Shown one piece after another: positions 22,508-31,374 of a stretch of DNA of 64,000 nucleotides (position 1 is its first letter; every line of letters starts with the position of its first letter). The DNA lies in assembly GCF_008123965.1 (NCBI RefSeq), contig NZ_VSTH01000078.1, positions 62,001 through 126,000 on the forward strand, read 5' to 3'. The position numbers and the translations under genes were made by a program. Under the pieces are notes generated by a model that did not search any database, had not been told where the DNA came from, and worked only from the letters and a program-made list of their open reading frames with translations. Source of the stretch: Bradyrhizobium hipponense. GTDB lineage: Bacteria; Pseudomonadota; Alphaproteobacteria; Rhizobiales; Xanthobacteraceae.

Positions 22508-23029
22508 TTACTTCTTGCCGGCCGTCCGGGTCGGACGTCCCTGGCTGATGAAAGCGTAATGCGCATTGGCGACACCGCCAACCATCAAGGCTTCGACCGC
22601 CGGTTCGGCGATCTCGCCCGTGGCAGCCCAGTCGACGATGAAATTGGCCCCGGTCCCGCCGCGCACGTCGTCGGTCGGAATGAAGACGGAGATGGTGGCG
22701 AGCGGCTTCAGCGCCACCGGCGCTTTCAGATAGCTCTCGACCTGCTTGCCTGCGGTGTCGAAATAGGCGATGCGTCTGACGACCAGCGGCTGGGCCTCGG
22801 AGGCGTTGTGCACGCTCAGCGTCACCGAGAAGTCGACGCGCAGCTTGCCCTGGCTCATCGCGACGCTGGAATAGGCCGGCACGTAGAACCCGCCGGACAC
22901 GCTGAGTTCATCCTTCGGCAGCGCCGTGAGAGAATCCGCAAAGTTTTGCTCGATATTGACCTTGGACTGAGCGACTGCGGCCGAGGCGAGCAGGCATAGC
23001 AGCATTGCAGCGGCAAGCCCCATCCACAT
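22508..23029 (-). CDS. DUF3124 exported protein
   Basis: 173 aa from the ATG at 23029. A signal peptide (GLAAAMLLCLLASAAVA) precedes the DUF3124 domain: YVPAYSSVAMSQGKLRVDFS, YFDTAGKQVESYL, and GGTGANFIVDWAATG with SQGR near the end. The family is periplasmic and uncharacterised. It is divergent from the CPA2 antiporter with only 67 bp between starts, so the two may be co-regulated. A longer reading from 23122 would spoil the signal peptide. Confidence 0.85.
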   Translation of the reverse strand: MWMGLAAAMLLCLLASAAVAQSKVNIEQNFADSLTALPKDELSVSGGFYVPAYSSVAMSQGKLRVDFSVTLSVHNASEAQPLVVRRIAYFDTAGKQVESYLKAPVALKPLATISVFIPTDDVRGGTGANFIVDWAATGEIAEPAVEALMVGGVANAHYAFISQGRPTRTAGKK

Positions 23030-23096
23030 GTGACGAATTGCTTGCTTGCCGCGCCGCAACCTGTCTCTAGGGTGCGGCAAAACGGACCAATTTGGC

Positions 23097-24821
23097 ATGC
23101 ACGAACTCATTCGCGACATCACTCTCTGTATTCTGTTCGCCTGGATGCTGGGCCTGCTCGCCCATTTCTCCCGGCAGCCGCTGATATTGTCCTACCTTAT
23201 CGCCGGCTTCTGCATTGGTCCATTCGGCGCTGGCTGGGTCAAGTCGCAGGAATCGATCAGCGTCATCTCCGAGCTCGGTCTGATCTTCATGCTGTTCATG
23301 ATCGGTCTCGAGATCGACCTGAAGAAGATCGTGCGGGCGGGAAGGGTGATCCTGTTCGCGGCCGGCGGCCAGCTCCTCGGCGGCTGCCTGTTCGGCGTCC
23401 TGTTCTTCGCCGGCATCGGCCTGTCGCTCGGCGGCGGCCATTTCGACGCGCTTTATCTCTGTGTCGCCTGCGCGCTGTCGAGCACCGTCATCATCGTCAA
23501 GGTGCTCTACGAGAAGCGCGAGCTCGACACGCTGCCCGGCCGCGTCACGCTCGGCGTTCTGGTGCTCCAGGATATCTTCGCCATCCTGTTTCTGGCGGTG
23601 CAGCCGAGCCTTGCCAACCTGCAAGTCAGCGTCATCCTGCTTTCGATTGGCCGTGTCGCGGTACTGGTCGCAGCGGCGCTCCTGGTCAGCCGCTACGTGC
23701 TGCCGCGCCTGTTTCACCAGATCGCCCGCCGCCCCGAATTGATTCTGCTCGGCGCGTTGGCCTGGTGCTTCCTCGTCGCCGAGACCGCCGAGCGGCTCTC
23801 GCTGTCGCGCGAGATGGGCGCGCTGATCGCCGGCGTCTCGCTTTCGACCTTTCCTTATGCTCTCGACGTTACGGCCAAGGTCACCACGCTCCGCGACTTC
23901 TTCATCACGCTGTTCTTCGTCGCGCTCGGCATGACCATTCCGGTGCCCGGGCTTTCCGTCATCGGCCTCGCGCTGATGATCGCGGCCTTCACGGTGGTGA
24001 GCCGCGTCGTCACCACCTTCACGCCGCTCTATCTGATGAAGCAGGGCCTGCGCGCCAGCCTGCTGCCGGCGATCAACCTGGCGCAGATCTCCGAGTTCTC
24101 GCTGGTGGTGATCCAGACCGGCGTCGCCGACCACCACATCGCACCCGAGACAGCGAATGCGGCCTCCTTCGCCTTCGTGGTGCTGGCCGTGCTCTCGACC
24201 TTCGCGATGACCCGCAGCGACGAGATCATCCGCCGGGCGATCGCTCCCCTGAAGCGGATCGGCCTGCGCGATCTCGACCACGGCCACGCCGAGGAGGGAC
24301 ACGAGGGCGGCCATGGCGAGGCCCGCCGCATCGTTATCCTCGGCTTTTTCCGCGCGGCCAGCGCGCTGCTCGCCGAGATCGAGCGGCAGAACCCGCTGCT
24401 GCTCGAGCAGATCACGGTGATAGACTTCAACCCCAATGTGTACCAGACCCTGCTTTCGCGCGGCCTGCACGTGATCTATGGCGATATCAGCAACGTCGAC
24501 ACGCTCCTCCATGCTGGCGTTGGCAAGTCCGAGATGATCATTCTCAGCGTGCCGGATGCGCTGTTGAAGGGCGCCAGCAACGAGAAGCTGGTGCGCCACG
24601 TGCGGAGCCTCAATCCGAAGGCTCTGATCGTGGCGACCGCCGATCTTCTCTCCGATGTCGGCGAGCTCTACGAGGCCGGCGCCAGCTATGTCACCGTGAC
24701 CCGGGTCAGCGATGCCCATGAGCTGTTCACGGTGATCGAGGCCGCCCAAGCCGGCCTCCTGGACGACAAGCGCGCCGAGCTCGACGTGCGGCTGAGCGAG
24801 CGGCGCGAGGTGCTGCCCTAG
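23097..24821 (+). CDS. CPA2-family cation:proton antiporter with degenerate KTN domain (KefB/YbaL-like)
   Basis: 574 aa from the ATG at 23097. Twelve or so membrane helices (1-390) include the CPA2 core: LIFMLFMIGLEIDL, LSSTVIIVKVL and VLVLQDIFAI with its functional Asp. A His/Glu-rich linker (DHGHAEEGHEGGHGE, ~400) could bind metal. It leads to a TrkA-N-like domain (~410-530) in which the NAD glycine motif is eroded (ILGFFRAASALLAE). Likely a K+/H+ or Na+/H+ antiporter of the inner membrane. Divergent from the DUF3124 gene. Confidence 0.9.
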   Translation: MHELIRDITLCILFAWMLGLLAHFSRQPLILSYLIAGFCIGPFGAGWVKSQESISVISELGLIFMLFMIGLEIDLKKIVRAGRVILFAAGGQLLGGCLFGVLFFAGIGLSLGGGHFDALYLCVACALSSTVIIVKVLYEKRELDTLPGRVTLGVLVLQDIFAILFLAVQPSLANLQVSVILLSIGRVAVLVAAALLVSRYVLPRLFHQIARRPELILLGALAWCFLVAETAERLSLSREMGALIAGVSLSTFPYALDVTAKVTTLRDFFITLFFVALGMTIPVPGLSVIGLALMIAAFTVVSRVVTTFTPLYLMKQGLRASLLPAINLAQISEFSLVVIQTGVADHHIAPETANAASFAFVVLAVLSTFAMTRSDEIIRRAIAPLKRIGLRDLDHGHAEEGHEGGHGEARRIVILGFFRAASALLAEIERQNPLLLEQITVIDFNPNVYQTLLSRGLHVIYGDISNVDTLLHAGVGKSEMIILSVPDALLKGASNEKLVRHVRSLNPKALIVATADLLSDVGELYEAGASYVTVTRVSDAHELFTVIEAAQAGLLDDKRAELDVRLSERREVLP

Positions 24822-24994
24822 GCTCCGGCTGGCCTACCGCTCGAGCCATTGGCGCCTATATCGCTGGTATCTTCGGTGCAAGCCCGAATGCCTGCGCAAA
24901 GGCCGCCTCCGGGCATATGTGGTTGCGTCCAGGACACTAGCGCCGGGCCCCAAGTCCGGCTAAGCCTCCGGCCATAACCGATAGAGATTGGGAA

Positions 24995-26071
24995 ATGCCC
25001 GATACCGTTCAGGAAGTCTTGCAGGCCTTCGCCAGGGGCGAGCTCGTCGTCGTCACCGATGACGAGGACCGCGAGGGCGAGGGCGATCTGATCGTCGCCG
25101 CCTCGCTCTGCACCGCCGAGAAGATGGCGTTCATCATCCGCCACACCTCCGGCATCGTCTGCGCGCCCATCACCACCGAGGACGCGCGCCGCCTTCGCCT
25201 CGATCCGATGGTCGCCCATAACGATTCCGCCCACACCACCGCGTTCACGGTGTCGGTCGACTACAAGCCCGACGGCGGCACTGGCATCTCGGCGGAGGAG
25301 CGCGCCTCGTGTTGCCGCGCGCTCTCCAATCCCAACGCGGGCGCCAACGACTTCGCCCGGCCCGGCCACATCTTCCCGCTGATCGCCAAGGACGGCGGCG
25401 TGCTGTTGCGCTCCGGCCATACCGAGGCCGCGGTCGATCTCTGCAAGCTGTCGGGGCTTCCGCCGGTCGGTGTCATCAGCGAATTGATGAACGACGACGG
25501 CAGCGTCATGAAAGGCGAGCAGGTCGCCCGCTTCGCCGCCCACCACAAGCTCAGGCACGTCACGATTGCCGACATGATCGCCTATCGCCAGGCGCGCGAG
25601 AAGCTGATCGAGCGGGTCTCGACGTTCGTCACCGAGAGCCCGATCGGGCCGCTCCAGGGCTATGCCTACCGCTCGCCGTTCGATTCCATCGCCCATGTCG
25701 CCTTCGTCTACAACGGCGTCGGCGACGGCAGGAACGTGCTGACGCGCTTCCACAAGCCGAACATCGTCAAGGACGCCTTTACCGGCCACAAGCGCATGGC
25801 GGCCGTGCTGGAGCACTTCAAGAAGTCCGGCCGTGGTGTGCTGGTTTACTTGCGCGACGGTGCGGCCGGTGTTCCCGTGGAGCCGCTGCCGGATGAAACC
25901 TCGACGGAGGCCGACCGCAACCGCCAGTGGCGCGAAGTCGGCGTCGGCGCACAGATCCTGCGCGATCTCGGCGTCACCTCGATCCGGCATCTCACCTCGT
26001 CTGTGCACGACTACAAGGGATTGTCGGGGTTCGGTATCGAGATCGTCGCTAACGAGCAGCTCGATATCTGA
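24995..26071 (+). CDS. ribBA: 3,4-dihydroxy-2-butanone-4-phosphate synthase with degenerate GTP cyclohydrolase II domain
   Basis: 358 aa. Residues 1-200 are RibB: VTDDEDREGEGDLIVAA (metal-binding acidic loop), RPGHIFPL and HTEAAVDLCKL, making the riboflavin precursor from ribulose 5-phosphate. Residues ~205-358 align with GTP cyclohydrolase II but lack the zinc-binding Cys cluster; the region reads FHKPNIVKDAFTGHKRMAAV. This domain is therefore probably not catalytic. The start has GGGAA upstream. No FMN riboswitch is visible in the 170-bp leader. Confidence 0.92.
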   Translation: MPDTVQEVLQAFARGELVVVTDDEDREGEGDLIVAASLCTAEKMAFIIRHTSGIVCAPITTEDARRLRLDPMVAHNDSAHTTAFTVSVDYKPDGGTGISAEERASCCRALSNPNAGANDFARPGHIFPLIAKDGGVLLRSGHTEAAVDLCKLSGLPPVGVISELMNDDGSVMKGEQVARFAAHHKLRHVTIADMIAYRQAREKLIERVSTFVTESPIGPLQGYAYRSPFDSIAHVAFVYNGVGDGRNVLTRFHKPNIVKDAFTGHKRMAAVLEHFKKSGRGVLVYLRDGAAGVPVEPLPDETSTEADRNRQWREVGVGAQILRDLGVTSIRHLTSSVHDYKGLSGFGIEIVANEQLDI

Positions 26072-26077
26072 TACTGT

Positions 26078-26167
26078 CATTCCGGATGGCGTACGGCGCC
26101 GGACTTGGAATCTCGGTGTAGCAACGATCAGGATATCGGGTTTCGCGCTGACGCGCGCCCCGGAATG
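26078..26167. repeat. Intergenic inverted repeat (CATTCCGG type)
   Basis: It begins CATTCCGGATGGCG and ends GCGCGCCCCGGAATG, with GGAATCTC and GGATATCGGG in between. A shorter member of the same class is at 28576-28614. Confidence 0.6.
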
Positions 26168-26255
26168 ATCGAAACCAGGATGCATTTGCACTTGTTGCCG
26201 CGGCGCTCTAATTTGTCGGGCAATTATTGACGGAACAGACGCGAAAGGACGTTTC

Positions 26256-27470
26256 ATGAGCGTGCGCCCCCAGGCCAAGGACAAGCCGGCTGCGGCTTCT
26301 TTCCAGTGGGACGATCCGTTCCTGCTCGACGAGCAGCTCACCGAAGACGAGCGCATGGTGCGCGACACCGCGCGCGCCTACGCCCAGGACAAGCTGTTGC
26401 CGCGCGTCGCCAAGGCCTATCTCGAAGAGAAGACCGATCGCGAGATCTTCAACGAGATGGGCGAACTCGGCCTGATCGGCATCACGCTGCCGGAGGAATA
26501 TGGCTGCGCCAATGCAGGCTATGTCGCCTACGGCCTGGTCGCGCGGGAGATCGAGCGTGTCGATTCTGGCTATCGTTCGATGAACTCGGTGCAGTCCTCG
26601 CTGGTGATGTATCCGATCTACGCCTATGGCGACGAGAACCAGCGTAAGAAATACCTGCCGAAGCTCGCCAGCGGCGAGTGGGTCGGCTGCTTCGGCCTGA
26701 CCGAGCCCGACGCCGGCTCCGATCCGGCCGGGATGAAGACCCGCGCAGAGAAGGTCTCTGACGGGTATCGGTTGACCGGTACAAAAATGTGGATCTCGAA
26801 CGCGCCGATCGCCGACGTGTTTGTGGTTTGGGCCAAGTCGGCCGAGCACGACAACCAGATCCGCGGCTTCGTGCTGGAGAAGGGCATGAAAGGCCTCTCC
26901 GCGCCGAAGATCGGCGGCAAGCTGTCGCTTCGCGCCTCCATCACCGGCGAGGTCGTGATGGACGGCGTCGTGGTCCCCGAGAGCGCGTTGCTGCCGAACG
27001 TCTCCGGCCTCAAGGGCCCGTTCGGCTGCCTCAACCGTGCCCGTTACGGCATCTCCTGGGGCGCGCTTGGCGCCGCCGAGGACTGCATGCACCGTGCCCG
27101 GCAGTATACGCTCGACCGCAAGCAGTTCGGCAAGCCGCTCGCCGCGACCCAGCTGGTGCAGAAGAAGCTCGCCGACATGGAGACCGAGATCGCACTCGGC
27201 CTCCAGGCCTCATTGCGCGTCGGCCGCCTGATGGACGAGGGCAAGTTCGCGCCCGAGATGATCTCGATCGTCAAGCGCAACAATTGCGGCAAGGCGCTCG
27301 ATATCGCCCGCGTCGCGCGCGACATGCACGGCGGCAACGGCATCTCGATCGAGTACCACGTGATGCGCCATGTCCATAACCTCGAGACCGTCAACACCTA
27401 CGAGGGCACCCACGACGTTCACGCCCTGATCCTGGGCCGTGCGATCACCGGCATTCAGGCGTTTTTCTGA
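26256..27470 (+). CDS. gcdH: Glutaryl-CoA dehydrogenase (acyl-CoA dehydrogenase family)
   Basis: 404 aa. The acyl-CoA dehydrogenase domains run in order: N-terminal helical (~30-140), beta domain with CFGLTEPDAGSDP and WISNAPIADVFVVWA, and C-terminal helical with RQYTLDRKQFGKPLA. The catalytic Glu is in NTYEGTHDVHALILGRAITG (~E383), and ARYGISWG is diagnostic of glutaryl-CoA dehydrogenases. The enzyme converts glutaryl-CoA to crotonyl-CoA with FAD, in lysine and aromatic degradation. No CoA-transferase is adjacent; it stands between intergenic repeats. Confidence 0.93.
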   Translation: MSVRPQAKDKPAAASFQWDDPFLLDEQLTEDERMVRDTARAYAQDKLLPRVAKAYLEEKTDREIFNEMGELGLIGITLPEEYGCANAGYVAYGLVAREIERVDSGYRSMNSVQSSLVMYPIYAYGDENQRKKYLPKLASGEWVGCFGLTEPDAGSDPAGMKTRAEKVSDGYRLTGTKMWISNAPIADVFVVWAKSAEHDNQIRGFVLEKGMKGLSAPKIGGKLSLRASITGEVVMDGVVVPESALLPNVSGLKGPFGCLNRARYGISWGALGAAEDCMHRARQYTLDRKQFGKPLAATQLVQKKLADMETEIALGLQASLRVGRLMDEGKFAPEMISIVKRNNCGKALDIARVARDMHGGNGISIEYHVMRHVHNLETVNTYEGTHDVHALILGRAITGIQAFF

Positions 27471-27517
27471 GCAGGCGTGCGGTGAGCGTGTGAGACGATA
27501 GGACTATCCAAGTGCTT

Positions 27518-27623
27518 ATGGCCGGGCAAAAGCGCGAAGCGCGTCTTCGCGCTAGATGTCCCGGCCATCCACGTCTTAGGTCGATCGAAGAACGTGGATG
27601 CCCGGCACAAGGCCGGGCATGAC
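27518..27623. repeat. Intergenic inverted repeat (GGCCGGG / ACGTGGATGCCCGG type)
   Basis: TATGGCCGGG and CCCGGCCATCCACGTCTT are answered by AACGTGGATGCCCGG and GGCCGGGCATGAC. A related copy is at 29585-29670 and a worn one at 47545-47692. Confidence 0.65.
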
Positions 27624-27648
27624 GAAGTCAGCAAGGTGTGAGCAAGCC

Positions 27649-28569
27649 ATGTCCGACAACGACGACGTCCCGTTCAACCGCAACTTTCCACTCAAAGCCG
27701 GAATCGTCGAGGAGGTCCGCCCGGGCGTGCGGCGCGTGCTCTGTAACAATCCCAGCCCGTTCACCTTCACCGGCACGGTCAGCTACGTCGTCGGTCAGGG
27801 TAACGTCGCAATCATCGATCCCGGTCCGGACGATGAGGCGCATGCGGCAGCACTGCTCGATGCTGTGTGTGGCGAGACCGTAACGCATATCCTCGTCACC
27901 CACACCCACCGCGACCATTCGCCGAACACCGCCCGCATCAAGCGGGCGACCGGCGCGACCGTCTATGCCGAGGGGCCACATCGCGCCTCGCGTCCGCGCT
28001 TCGAGAGCGAAAAGCACAATCCGGAATCCGGCACCGACCGCGATTTCGTGCCCGATGTCAAAGTCGCCCATGGCGACGTCATCGAGGGCGCCGGCTGGCG
28101 GCTCGAAGCGGTCGCGACGCCCGGTCACACCGCCAATCACCTTGCGTTCGCCTGGCCCGAGCGAAAGTTCAACTTCGTCGGCGATCACGTGATGGGCTGG
28201 TCAACCTCGATTGTGGCCCCGCCCGACGGCTCGATGATCGACTACATGGAGTCGCTGGATCGGCTCGCCGCCCGCGAGGAGGATCTGTATTTCTCCGGCC
28301 ATGGCCCCGAGATCCCGGACGGCCCGCGCTTCGTGCGGTTCCTGATCCGTCACCGCAAGGCGCGCGAGGCCTCCATCCTGCATCGCCTCGCCAAGGGCGA
28401 AGCCGACATTCCGACCATGGTGCGCGCAATTTATATCGGCATCGATCCGAGATTGACGACGGCCGCCGGTTATTCCGTGCTGGCGCATCTGGAGGATCTC
28501 GTCGCCCGCGGCGTGGTGGCGACGGATGGTGATCCAGTGATTGGTGGTACGTACCGGATGGCGAGCTAG
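27649..28569 (+). CDS. Metallo-beta-lactamase-fold hydrolase (LACTB2-like)
   Basis: 306 aa from the ATG at 27649 (AAGGTG upstream); the frame opens earlier, inside a repeat. The zinc motif THTHRDHSPN (HxHxDH, ~84) is followed by PGHTANHLAFAW, a GDHVMGW Asp and a distal SGHGPEI His. A C-terminal winged-helix-like region (RKAREASILHRLAKGEADI) is typical of LACTB2-like proteins, some of which are RNases. Substrate unknown. Confidence 0.88.
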   Translation: MSDNDDVPFNRNFPLKAGIVEEVRPGVRRVLCNNPSPFTFTGTVSYVVGQGNVAIIDPGPDDEAHAAALLDAVCGETVTHILVTHTHRDHSPNTARIKRATGATVYAEGPHRASRPRFESEKHNPESGTDRDFVPDVKVAHGDVIEGAGWRLEAVATPGHTANHLAFAWPERKFNFVGDHVMGWSTSIVAPPDGSMIDYMESLDRLAAREEDLYFSGHGPEIPDGPRFVRFLIRHRKAREASILHRLAKGEADIPTMVRAIYIGIDPRLTTAAGYSVLAHLEDLVARGVVATDGDPVIGGTYRMAS

Positions 28570-28575
28570 TCTCTC

Positions 28576-28614
28576 GTCATTCCGGGCTCGCACTAACGCC
28601 CGTCCCGGAATGAC
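28576..28614. repeat. Short intergenic inverted repeat
   Basis: GTCATTCCGGGCTCG and CGTCCCGGAATGAC form a near-perfect hairpin between the convergent MBL and DUF1499 genes. It could also act as a bidirectional terminator, although it has no T run. Confidence 0.6.
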
Positions 28615-28621
28615 AGCGAGG

Positions 28622-29476
28622 CTATTTCTTCACCGTCTTCGCGGGCGCCTTGGGCGGCGCGACTGGCGTCTTCTTCACCGGCTTCAGCGCATCGGCATCG
28701 GCGGCGGCGTTGAGATCGTCGATGAATTTTGTGACGCGGGCGGCGTTGCTGCCGAGGTCGCTCTCGAAATAGCGCGAGGCGGAGCGGATATCGACGCGGG
28801 AATCGTCACCGTCGGGCACGACCCGGATCGAGATGTCCTCGCGGAAACCCATGATCGGCGAGCGCGCCACCGCCTCGATGCGGCCGATGCGGCGCGGCGG
28901 CTGCGGCGCGCGTTCGTCGATCACGAGCCATTTGCGCTTGTTGACGAGCTGGAGCGCGATCGCATAGGCGCGGTCGACCGAAATCTCGAGCTCGATCGGC
29001 TCGATATCAGGGTAGAAATGACGCTGCTGTTCGGCCGAATAGAGGCCGGCATAGACGGCCGGATTGGCGCCGTCGCCGGTGCGCAGGCGCGCCAGCGCAT
29101 CGAAGCGCGGCGGATCGATCGGATCGGTGGTGATGTCGTGGATCGCCGGCAGCTTGCGGTATTGCAGGCCGAGATAGGCGGGATAAGCGAGGATCGCTCC
29201 GTCAATCAGGAAGGCAAGCAGGATGCGCGCCATCCCGCGCGAGCCGTTCTGCCAGATCGCGGCAAAGCCGGCGAGCCCGAACAGGATTGAGAGCGCGGCG
29301 ATCGCAAGTCCGCCCAGGAAAGTCGCGAGCGCCGGCTTCATCTCCAGGAAGCCGAAGCGGACGATGACGATCGACACCAGCACCGCCACCACCGCGAACA
29401 CGGCCAGATTGCGCGCCCAGCTCGCGAGACTGGACACGGGCTCCGACTGATAGGGAGCGGAAAACCTGCGGGCCAT
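28622..29476 (-). CDS. DUF1499 membrane protein
   Basis: 284 aa from the ATG at 29476. Three hydrophobic segments (~22-45, 55-75, 85-110) precede the soluble DUF1499 domain (~130-265): ITTDPIDPPRFDAL, YPDIEPIELEISVDRAYAIA, and RIEAVARSPIMGFREDISIR with DIRSASRYFESDLGSNAARV. The family has no known function. The C-terminal tail is Lys/Pro/Ala-rich. A longer in-frame start at 29656 would run through an intergenic repeat, so it is not used. Confidence 0.88.
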   Translation of the reverse strand: MARRFSAPYQSEPVSSLASWARNLAVFAVVAVLVSIVIVRFGFLEMKPALATFLGGLAIAALSILFGLAGFAAIWQNGSRGMARILLAFLIDGAILAYPAYLGLQYRKLPAIHDITTDPIDPPRFDALARLRTGDGANPAVYAGLYSAEQQRHFYPDIEPIELEISVDRAYAIALQLVNKRKWLVIDERAPQPPRRIGRIEAVARSPIMGFREDISIRVVPDGDDSRVDIRSASRYFESDLGSNAARVTKFIDDLNAAADADALKPVKKTPVAPPKAPAKTVKK

Positions 29477-29584
29477 GGGTAAGCTCTGTCGGGGTTTTGG
29501 GGCGGTGCCGGCCAATTTGGCGCGACGATAGCGCCGTTGAGACCACGCCCCGGCGGCAAATTCAAGAGTTCCGCAGGGCTCCCA

Positions 29585-29670
29585 CATGGTCATGGCCGGG
29601 CTTTGACCCGGCCACCCACGCCCTTCTTGCGGCCAAGACGTGGATGCCCAGGTCAAGCCCGGGCATGACG
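29585..29670. repeat. Intergenic inverted repeat, related to 27518-27623
   Basis: ATGGTCATGGCCGGGCTTTG and CCGGCCACCCACG are answered by AGACGTGGATGCCCAGG and AGCCCGGGCATGACG. Confidence 0.65.
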
Positions 29671-29681
29671 GCTGTGATGAT

Positions 29682-31310
29682 TTACGCCGCAGCGTTCGGG
29701 AAGCGATAATCCTTGAACTGGTCGCGCAGCGCGGTCTTCAGGATCTTTCCGGTCGCCGTATGCGGGATACCGTCGACGAAAGCGACGTCGTCAGGCATCC
29801 ACCATTTGGCGATCTTGCCGTCCATGAAGTTCAGGATGTCCTCGCGCGTGGCCTGCTGGCCCTGCTTGAGTTGCACGATCAGGAGCGGGCGCTCGTCCCA
29901 TTTTGGGTGGTAGACGCCGATCACTGCGGCTTCCGCCACAGCCGGGTGGCCGACCGCCAGGTTCTCCAGGTCGATCGAGGAGATCCACTCGCCGCCGGAC
30001 TTGATCACGTCCTTGGAGCGGTCAGTGATCCGCATGTAGCCGGCCTCGTCGATGGTCGCGACGTCGCCGGTGTCGAAGAAGCCGTCTTCGTCGAGGATGT
30101 CGGTGTCGACGTGGTAATAGGCCCTGGCGACCGCGGGACCGGAGACCTTGAGGCGGCCGAAGGTCTTGCCGTCCCAGGGCAGTTCCTTGCCGGCATCGTC
30201 GGTGATTTTCATCTCGACGGCGAACGGCGCATAGCCCTGCATCTGGAGCACGTCGAGCCGCGCCTCGCCGGTGGCGTCGGTGAACGGCGGCTTCAGCGCC
30301 GCGACGCTGCCGATCGGGCTCATCTCAGTCATGCCCCAGGCGTGGCGGACGTTCGAGCCCATGTCGAGGAAAGCCTTGATCATCGAGCGTGGCATCGCCG
30401 AGCCGCCGCAGATCACCATCTTCAGATGTGGCAGCTTCAGATTATTGGCGGACATGTGCTGGAGCAGCATCAGCCACACCGTCGGCACGCCCGCGGTGTG
30501 CGTCACCTTCTCGGTCGAGAGCAGCTCGTAGACCGAGGCTCCGTCGAGCTTGGCACCGGGCATCACCAGCTTGGTGCCCTGCGAGGGCGCGGAGAACGCG
30601 ATGCCCCAGCTATTGGCGTGGAACAGCGGCACCACCGGCAGCATCGTCTCGGAGGCGCTGGTGCCGAGCGCGTCGACATTGTTGGCCATCAGCGCGTGCA
30701 GCACGTTGGAGCGATGCGAATACAGCACGCCCTTCGGATCGCCCGTCGTGCCGGAGGTGTAGCACATCGCGGCCGCCGTGTTCTCGTCAAAGTCCTTCCA
30801 TTTGAATTGGCCGTCGGCCTCTGCGATCCAGTCCTCATAGGCGACTACGTTCTTGAGCGTGGTCTGCGGCATATGCGCCTTGTCGGTGAGCACGACGTAG
30901 CGCTCCACGCTTGGAAGCTTGTCGGCGATCTTCTCCAGCACGGGAACGAAGGTGATGTCGGTCATCACGATGCGGTCCTGCGCATGGTTGATGATCCAGG
31001 CGATCTGCTCGGGGAAAAGGCGGGGATTGACGGTATGGCAGATGGCACCGATGCCCATGATGCCGTACCAGACCTCGAGATGGCGCCAGGTGTTCCAGGC
31101 GATCGTCGCAACACGGTCGCCGAGCTTAATGCCGTCGTGCTCCAGCATCTGCGAGACCTTGAGCGCGCGCTGGTGGATTTCGGCATAGGTGGTGCGGTGG
31201 ATCGGTCCCTCGACCGAGCGGGTGACGACCTCCTGCTTGCCATGAATCCTGGCGGCGTGTTCGATGATCCGGTGGCAGAGCAGGGGCCAATCTTGCATCA
31301 GACCAAGCAT
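29682..31310 (-). CDS. Acyl-CoA ligase (AMP-forming; FadD/DmdB-like)
   Basis: 542 aa ANL-superfamily enzyme. The P-loop is YTSGTTGDPKGV (~185-196), followed by LFHANSWGIAFSAP, GMTEMSPIG, the A8 hinge GYMRITDRSKDVIKSGGEW, and the catalytic Lys in PHTATGKILKTALRDQF (~520). It activates a carboxylic acid to its CoA thioester with ATP. The MLGLMQDWPLL start and length match medium/long-chain acyl-CoA ligases and 3-methylthiopropionyl-CoA ligases; which substrate is open. Divergent from the extensin-like gene (64 bp). Confidence 0.92.
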   Translation of the reverse strand: MLGLMQDWPLLCHRIIEHAARIHGKQEVVTRSVEGPIHRTTYAEIHQRALKVSQMLEHDGIKLGDRVATIAWNTWRHLEVWYGIMGIGAICHTVNPRLFPEQIAWIINHAQDRIVMTDITFVPVLEKIADKLPSVERYVVLTDKAHMPQTTLKNVVAYEDWIAEADGQFKWKDFDENTAAAMCYTSGTTGDPKGVLYSHRSNVLHALMANNVDALGTSASETMLPVVPLFHANSWGIAFSAPSQGTKLVMPGAKLDGASVYELLSTEKVTHTAGVPTVWLMLLQHMSANNLKLPHLKMVICGGSAMPRSMIKAFLDMGSNVRHAWGMTEMSPIGSVAALKPPFTDATGEARLDVLQMQGYAPFAVEMKITDDAGKELPWDGKTFGRLKVSGPAVARAYYHVDTDILDEDGFFDTGDVATIDEAGYMRITDRSKDVIKSGGEWISSIDLENLAVGHPAVAEAAVIGVYHPKWDERPLLIVQLKQGQQATREDILNFMDGKIAKWWMPDDVAFVDGIPHTATGKILKTALRDQFKDYRFPNAAA

Positions 31311-31374
31311 TCAGACGTTCCTCCGAGTAAGGCTGGACTTGTTATCGCTCTCAGCACTGGGCCAAAGAATTGCC

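Noticed and set aside
23067..24749. 560-codon minus-strand frame opposite the antiporter
   Set aside because: Charged, repetitive Glu/Asp/Gln/Arg product typical of antisense frames; the plus strand encodes membrane helices.
24822..24994. FMN riboswitch before ribBA
   Set aside because: The leader lacks the conserved AGGGTGAAATTCCC-type elements and junction sequences of the FMN aptamer.
24818..26368. 516-codon minus-strand frame opposite ribBA
   Set aside because: Antisense shadow; RibB motifs are on the plus strand.
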